From positions 1-17,329 of the forward strand of contig JBNKLQ010000122.1 of NCBI GenBank assembly GCA_050292445.1: DNA of 17,329 nucleotides, written 5' to 3'. The notes below the pieces were generated by a model. The model was not told where the DNA came from, made no database searches, and saw only the letters and a program-made list of their open reading frames with translations. The position numbers and the translations under genes are program-made. This document shows positions 14,161 to 17,329 of the stretch, piece by piece. Numbering within the stretch: the first letter of the stretch is position 1; each line of letters starts with the position of its first letter. The DNA is from Leptofilum sp050292445. GTDB taxonomy: Bacteria; Chloroflexota; Anaerolineae; Promineifilales; Promineifilaceae.

Positions 14161-14162
14161 TT
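14095..14162. repeat. Palindromic intergenic repeat with 11-bp arms
   Basis: GTGATGCGTGA (14095-14105) pairs perfectly with TCACGCATCAC (14145-14155). Inside and beside it are further ACGCGT, CACGTG and TGCGT/ACGCA palindromes, so several hairpins are possible. Six T follow on the plus strand (14157-14162), up to and including the stop codon of the DUF4037 gene. It lies just downstream of that minus-strand gene and could mark its 3' end, but there is no T run on the minus side. Confidence 0.6.
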
Positions 14163-15276
14163 AGGAATTGCCAGCGGCAAAGAGGGCAGCGAATTTTGGA
14201 AAACGGTTGGGGTAAGAGAGGATGTCGGTGGAATCGGAGAGCTGGTCCAGGTTGCCCAGGCCGTGCGGCAAGGCACGCACCTGGGGGTCTTGAATCTGGT
14301 TGTAGAGGGCGTCGGCGTATTGTTCTGAGTGGATGACACGATACGGCCGTTCATGAAAGAACCCCACTTCGGCAGGCAGCGGCTCAGTTAGTTGCAGCTT
14401 GTTGTGCCAGCGGGCCAGGTAGAGATACGCTTCATTAAGCGCGGCTTCACGCGCCTGCCAGCTTTCTGCCTGCCAGGTGCGGTCAAACAAAGGCGTCAGA
14501 TCGGCGGCGCAGTCCAGTTGGGCAAAAGCGGTGCCAAACCATTTGAAATACGGCGCATACTTTTTTCCCAGCAGAAAGGCCAGCCGCATGATGTTGCGCA
14601 CCTGCCGGGCGGCAATAATGCGCGAGCCAAGATCGTCGCTCACATCGCCAGTACGGCCGACAAACACGTCTTCCTGAGCGATGCGGGTCCATTGCCCGGC
14701 CAGCAAGTACAGCCAGATGTCATGCGGGTAAAAGTGCAGCGTCTGCCGCAGCTGGGTCATTTCGCCGAGACTGTCGTGGAAGAGACGGCCGTTCCGTACC
14801 GTAGCCAGCGATTGCGAAGGCAAACATAACCAATCCACTGGCCGCAGCGGCTGCGTGATGTCCAGCGCCAGATATGCTTGGGCAAAGCGTGCCGCAGTCG
14901 TGATCTTGATCATGTGGTTCACAGGCCCAGCGTCGATAAATTCTAAATTGATGCTGCCGTCGGGGTGACGGCCGTAATGGGTGGGATAGCCGCGAAACGT
15001 TGTGGGCAAATGCTCCCGTAGCAGTTGGTCGATGGTTGGTGCCTGTTCGGCAAAGTCAGTTTTGGCCAGAAAGAGCGTGCCGCGCGGCCCCCAGTCATGA
15101 TCGCGGGATTGCGGCGTGTCGAAGCCTAGCACATCGGAGCCGGCACCCAGCCGCCCGGCGGCGTAGCGCAGGTCGGGGAAATGGTGGTTTAGCAACGGCC
15201 GTACCACTTCCACAAAAAACTGTTCGCACAAATCCAGTCCCTGGATGAAGGGCAGTTCCATGATATTCGCAGGCAT
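14161..15276 (-). CDS. DUF4037 protein (nucleotidyltransferase-like)
   Basis: From the ATG at 15276 the product has 371 residues. The N-terminal domain contains AGSDVLGFDTPQSRDHDWG (about 45-63), where the G-S-D and the downstream D-H-D recall the metal-binding acids of nucleotidyltransferase folds; this is the mark of DUF4037. The rest is mostly helical with many aromatic residues and no membrane segment. Substrate and role are unknown; some relatives have been compared with aminoglycoside nucleotidyltransferases. A TTG at 15297 would extend it by 7 codons. I prefer 15276 because AGAGG stands just before it; the ATG at 15261 is a further possibility. It is divergent from the TPR-like gene. 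Confidence 0.8.
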   Translation of the reverse strand: MPANIMELPFIQGLDLCEQFFVEVVRPLLNHHFPDLRYAAGRLGAGSDVLGFDTPQSRDHDWGPRGTLFLAKTDFAEQAPTIDQLLREHLPTTFRGYPTHYGRHPDGSINLEFIDAGPVNHMIKITTAARFAQAYLALDITQPLRPVDWLCLPSQSLATVRNGRLFHDSLGEMTQLRQTLHFYPHDIWLYLLAGQWTRIAQEDVFVGRTGDVSDDLGSRIIAARQVRNIMRLAFLLGKKYAPYFKWFGTAFAQLDCAADLTPLFDRTWQAESWQAREAALNEAYLYLARWHNKLQLTEPLPAEVGFFHERPYRVIHSEQYADALYNQIQDPQVRALPHGLGNLDQLSDSTDILSYPNRFPKFAALFAAGNS

Positions 15277-15286
15277 CTTCCTCTTA

Positions 15287-15315
15287 ATTCTAGCCAATCC
15301 CTGCTATAATCCCAA
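15287..15315 (-). promoter_or_regulatory. Candidate promoter of the DUF4037 gene
   Basis: The minus strand reads TTGGGA (15315-15310), 17 bases, TAGAAT (15292-15287). The expected start would leave a leader of only about 4 bases before the ATG at 15276, so either the mRNA is nearly leaderless or a different promoter is used. It overlaps the plus-strand -10 box. Confidence 0.35.
15305..15310 (+). promoter_or_regulatory. Candidate -10 box of the TPR-like gene
   Basis: A perfect TATAAT 29 bases before the ATG at 15340. No good -35 hexamer is seen at 16-18 bp. It lies back to back with the candidate minus-strand promoter of the DUF4037 gene. Confidence 0.45.
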
Positions 15316-15339
15316 TCAGTAACTTTCGTGGAGATTCAA

Positions 15340-16413
15340 ATGGCAGAACAATATCCTGAATATGTTTCACGGCGACTAGCCCAGGCCCGTGCTTTGCTGC
15401 AAGAAGATGATTATGGTCAGATGGATGCGGCAGCGCTTTGTTTTGAAGTGCTGGCCCACTTCCCAGAATTGAAAGAGGCAGCCGAAATGGTTTTAGAAGC
15501 GTTTAGCGATCCGTGGCTCATTCGGGACAATCGCAAAGCGATTGGTCGCCATGTGGATGAGTGGGACGACCGACCCTGGCAGCAGCGGCGGCGGCTGGCA
15601 CTCTCGTTTCGCTACACCAGCCGCTGGGAGGGGCGCTACCAGCAGTATGATGAATCCATCGACAGCGATGATGTGATTCCCCAGGACGTGCGCGAGATGC
15701 TGGAGGAAGGACGTGGCCAACTGCTGCAAGATTATCTGCTGGGGCAGTCGCGGGGTAGCGAAATGGCCTGGCCTATTTTCCTGGAAGTGTTCAAGCGCAC
15801 GGCCAAGCCAAAAGTGGCCATGCTGTGGGTGGGGCACCTCTACGCCGATCAGGGCTATTTTGCCGAATCTGTCGATGTGCTGGAGATGCTGCTGACCCAA
15901 TTTCCGCAGTCAGAAGACGGCCGTCGCCTGTGGGCCGAAGTTCGCTGGTGGCGCGACTACCAGGATCGCATCCCTTGGATTCCGCCCCGTACGTCTACAC
16001 ACGGCCGTCGCTATCGCCAAATGATGGCCCAAGTCGATTCTGACTTTGCTGCCAGCCCAGACGAATACGATGCTCCTTTTGAACACATTCCCCCAAATTT
16101 GGACAAGCTGCCGGACGATTTTGAACTACCTCCTCCCGTGCAGGAGGAATTGATTGCCAGCGTAGATGAGGTGTTGGCGTCGCTGCCTGAGACTGATGGT
16201 TGGGATACGGCCGTTGACTGGAGCTACCTGGACAAGCTGGAAAACGGCGACATCGATACCAGCCAATTCCCCGAATGGGCTCAATATTTGCTGCTAGAAA
16301 TCGACGACCCACAGCAAGAGCTCTTCCTCAAACGATATTTACTCAGTTACCTCTCCAACCCGCCTTTATTCGATGACAACGACGAAGACGATGACAATTT
16401 TTTTGCTAAATAA
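15340..16413 (+). CDS. Helical TPR-like protein of unknown function
   Basis: From the ATG at 15340 the product has 357 residues and no signal peptide or membrane helix. Residues 1-60 and about 140-200 look like TPR-type helix pairs (RLAQARALLQEDDYGQMDAA, VGHLYADQGYFAESVDVLEM). Between and after them are Trp/Arg-rich stretches, and the C-terminal third is acidic, ending in DDNDEDDDNFFAK. It may be a protein-protein interaction scaffold; I do not recognise a named family. The frame also has a GTG at 15328, but the GGAG that overlaps it sits 6 bases before the ATG at 15340, which decides the start. It overlaps the permease gene downstream by 23 bases, so the two are probably co-translated. Confidence 0.75.
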   Translation: MAEQYPEYVSRRLAQARALLQEDDYGQMDAAALCFEVLAHFPELKEAAEMVLEAFSDPWLIRDNRKAIGRHVDEWDDRPWQQRRRLALSFRYTSRWEGRYQQYDESIDSDDVIPQDVREMLEEGRGQLLQDYLLGQSRGSEMAWPIFLEVFKRTAKPKVAMLWVGHLYADQGYFAESVDVLEMLLTQFPQSEDGRRLWAEVRWWRDYQDRIPWIPPRTSTHGRRYRQMMAQVDSDFAASPDEYDAPFEHIPPNLDKLPDDFELPPPVQEELIASVDEVLASLPETDGWDTAVDWSYLDKLENGDIDTSQFPEWAQYLLLEIDDPQQELFLKRYLLSYLSNPPLFDDNDEDDDNFFAK

Positions 16414-17209
16414 TCCCTTCTTTAAACTTCCAATTTACCCACCTCAATTTTGGCTGGCGGCGGTAGCTACTGCCTTACTGATTGGCGTTTCCAAAGCCGG
16501 GTTTGGCGGGGGGCCGGGCGTGATTGCCACGCCGCTGCTTTCGCTAGTGATGCCTGTGCCAGAGGCAGCGGCGCTGCTGCTGCCCATCTTGCTGCTGGCG
16601 GACGTGTTTGTCGTGCGCCACTATTACGATCAGGTACATAAGCCCAATCTACGTGCCTTGCTGCCCGGGGCGCTGCTGGGCATTGTGCTGGGCGCACTTT
16701 TCTTCCACCAATTTAGCGACCAGGAGCGGGTGCTGAAGCTGGGGATTGGCATCATTGCCCTGGCGTTTGTGCTGTACCAGGCGGTGCGCAGCCGGATATT
16801 GCAGGTGGTGGAACAGAAACGGCCGTCTCCCATCGCAGGGGTCTTCCTTGGCACCACCGCAGGCTTTGTTTCTACTCTGGCCCACGTTGGCGGCCCGCCG
16901 ATGATGATCTACATGCTGCCACAAAAGCTGCCGCGTAACTTGTTTGTGGGCACAACGGCCGTTTTTTTCTTCATCGTCAATCTGGTCAAGCTAATTCCTT
17001 ATGCCTGGCTGGGCTTACTGGAAATTGGCAACCTCACCGTGATGGTTCTGTTGTTACCCGTGCTGTTTATCGGTACCAGGTTAGGTGTCTGGCTAAACAA
17101 GCGGTTTAGTGAGCTTTGGTTCAACCGCGTCGTCTACGGCATCCTGCTGCTTGTTGGTGTGCAGCTCATCTTGGGCCAAAGTGTCATTAGCCTGCTTTTT
17201 GGAAAATAA
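16391..17209 (+). CDS. TauE/SafE-family membrane transporter (sulfite exporter-like)
   Basis: From the ATG at 16391 the product has 272 residues and about eight membrane helices. The family's internal duplication is visible: GVSKAGFGGGPGVIATPLL (32-50) in the first half and GTTAGFVSTLAHVGGPP (154-170) in the second. TauE/SafE proteins move small anions such as sulfite or sulfoacetate across the inner membrane; the substrate here is open. An ATG at 16373 is also in frame; neither has a strong ribosome site, so coupling to the upstream gene is likely. I chose 16391 because a GAAG stands just before it and the added residues are only the tail of the acidic-coding stretch read in another frame. 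Confidence 0.88.
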   Translation: MTIFLLNNPFFKLPIYPPQFWLAAVATALLIGVSKAGFGGGPGVIATPLLSLVMPVPEAAALLLPILLLADVFVVRHYYDQVHKPNLRALLPGALLGIVLGALFFHQFSDQERVLKLGIGIIALAFVLYQAVRSRILQVVEQKRPSPIAGVFLGTTAGFVSTLAHVGGPPMMIYMLPQKLPRNLFVGTTAVFFFIVNLVKLIPYAWLGLLEIGNLTVMVLLLPVLFIGTRLGVWLNKRFSELWFNRVVYGILLLVGVQLILGQSVISLLFGK

Positions 17210-17220
17210 GGAACAATAGG

Positions 17221-17280
17221 ACACTGATTGACACAGATGAAGACAGATTTTTCTCTTTCTCCTCTGTGCCATCTGTGGCT
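17221..17280. repeat. CACAGATG/CATCTGTG intergenic inverted repeat
   Basis: CACAGATG (17232-17239) is inverted at CATCTGTG (17270-17277), and ACAGA (17243-17247) at TCTGT (17263-17267), around a pyrimidine-rich loop (TTTTTCTCTTTCTCCTC, 17248-17264). Similar CACAGATGAACACAGAT-type repeats are found between genes in many bacteria. It separates the transporter gene from the next gene and could act as a terminator hairpin. Confidence 0.6.
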
Positions 17281-17288
17281 AAAACCAG

Positions 17289-17294
17289 TATAAT
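17289..17294 (+). promoter_or_regulatory. -10 box placed for a leaderless transcript
   Basis: TATAAT is followed by CCCGCC and then ATG at 17301, so the usual start point 7 bases after the box falls on the A of the ATG. No ribosome site fits between. The -35 region is not convincing and overlaps the inverted repeat. Confidence 0.5.
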
Positions 17295-17300
17295 CCCGCC

Positions 17301-17329
17301 ATGATTCGAGCCTTAATTTTTGATTTTGA
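17301..17329 (+). CDS. Start of a probable HAD-family hydrolase, cut by the window edge
   Basis: Only nine full codons are present: MIRALIFDF, followed by GA, so the next residue is Asp or Glu. This matches HAD-superfamily motif I (hydrophobic strand then DxD), as in the common opening MIRALIFDFDG, where the first Asp is the nucleophile. So little sequence makes this an informed guess. A TATAAT box 6 bases before the ATG supports a real gene start. Confidence 0.55.

Larger units (their letters stand above)
785..16962. repeat. HIP1-like dispersed palindrome ACGGCCGT, 39 copies
   Basis: Hand-counted start positions: 785, 1031, 1446, 1727, 1964, 2354, 2956, 3546, 4518, 4590, 5089, 5938, 6319, 7516, 7690, 8440, 8674, 9166, 9349, 9628, 9869, 10225, 10355, 11067, 11625, 11796, 12036, 12787, 13231, 13660, 14343, 14785, 14968, 15195, 15917, 16001, 16207, 16819, 16955. 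Only the copy at 2956 is intergenic. In 33 of 39 the site extends to AACGGCCGT on at least one strand, and 11 are the full 10-mer AACGGCCGTT. I find only six other CGGCCG hexamers in the window (984, 2311, 3176, 5327, 10924, 14654), so the outer A and T are part of the motif. Confidence 0.95.

Noticed and set aside
14145..14162. Hairpin plus T run as a plus-strand terminator
   Set aside because: No plus-strand gene lies upstream; the nearest genes on both sides are on the minus strand.

Overview
The window looks like a chromosomal segment of a Chloroflexota bacterium, most likely of the Anaerolineae kind. This rests on gene content (YfhO-type membrane protein, DUF2330 protein, M3 oligopeptidase, CrtD-like desaturase beside an ABA4-like protein, DUF4037, multi-FAS1 lipoprotein) and the moderate GC, and it is an inference rather than a database result. 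Its most distinctive property is at the DNA level. The 8-base palindrome ACGGCCGT occurs 39 times by my hand count, about once per 440 bp, against roughly 0.3 expected by chance. 38 of the 39 copies lie inside genes, and they are read in all three codon phases. This resembles the cyanobacterial HIP1 palindrome, but the sequence is different.

Layout. 1-714: the N-terminal third of a minus-strand tyrosine recombinase running off the left edge, then a gene-free region with eight imperfect TCGGCATAA copies in both orientations, probably the end of a mobile element. 715-2928 (-): YfhO-family membrane protein. 3066-6596 (-): a compact set read in the order DUF2330 membrane-anchored protein, methyltransferase-like protein, DUF1801 protein, GNAT acetyltransferase, alpha/beta hydrolase; gaps are 4-40 bp. 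6718-6783: a REP-like inverted pair. 6794-8536 (-): M3 oligoendopeptidase with its own promoter.

8641-12225 (-): a probable transcription unit starting at a strong sigma-70-type promoter (12251-12278). It reads: 41-aa small protein, SRPBCC protein, DUF1295 membrane protein, CrtD-like FAD desaturase, ABA4-like membrane protein. The last two suggest carotenoid or other isoprenoid modification. 12326-12367: hairpin terminator. 12412-13860 (-): lipoprotein with three nearly identical fasciclin domains. 14161-15276 (-): DUF4037 protein, divergent from 15340-16413 (+), a TPR-like protein of unknown role, which overlaps a TauE/SafE-family permease (16391-17209 +). The right edge holds the first 29 bases of what looks like a HAD-family hydrolase, with a -10 box placed for leaderless transcription.

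Several intergenic gaps carry small palindromic repeats: paired AGGACTG-S-CAGTCCT palindromes at 3005-3067 and 11524-11582, the REP-like pair at 6718-6783, an 11-bp-armed hairpin at 14095-14155, and a CACAGATG inverted repeat at 17232-17277. I found no rRNA, tRNA, CRISPR array or complete transposase.
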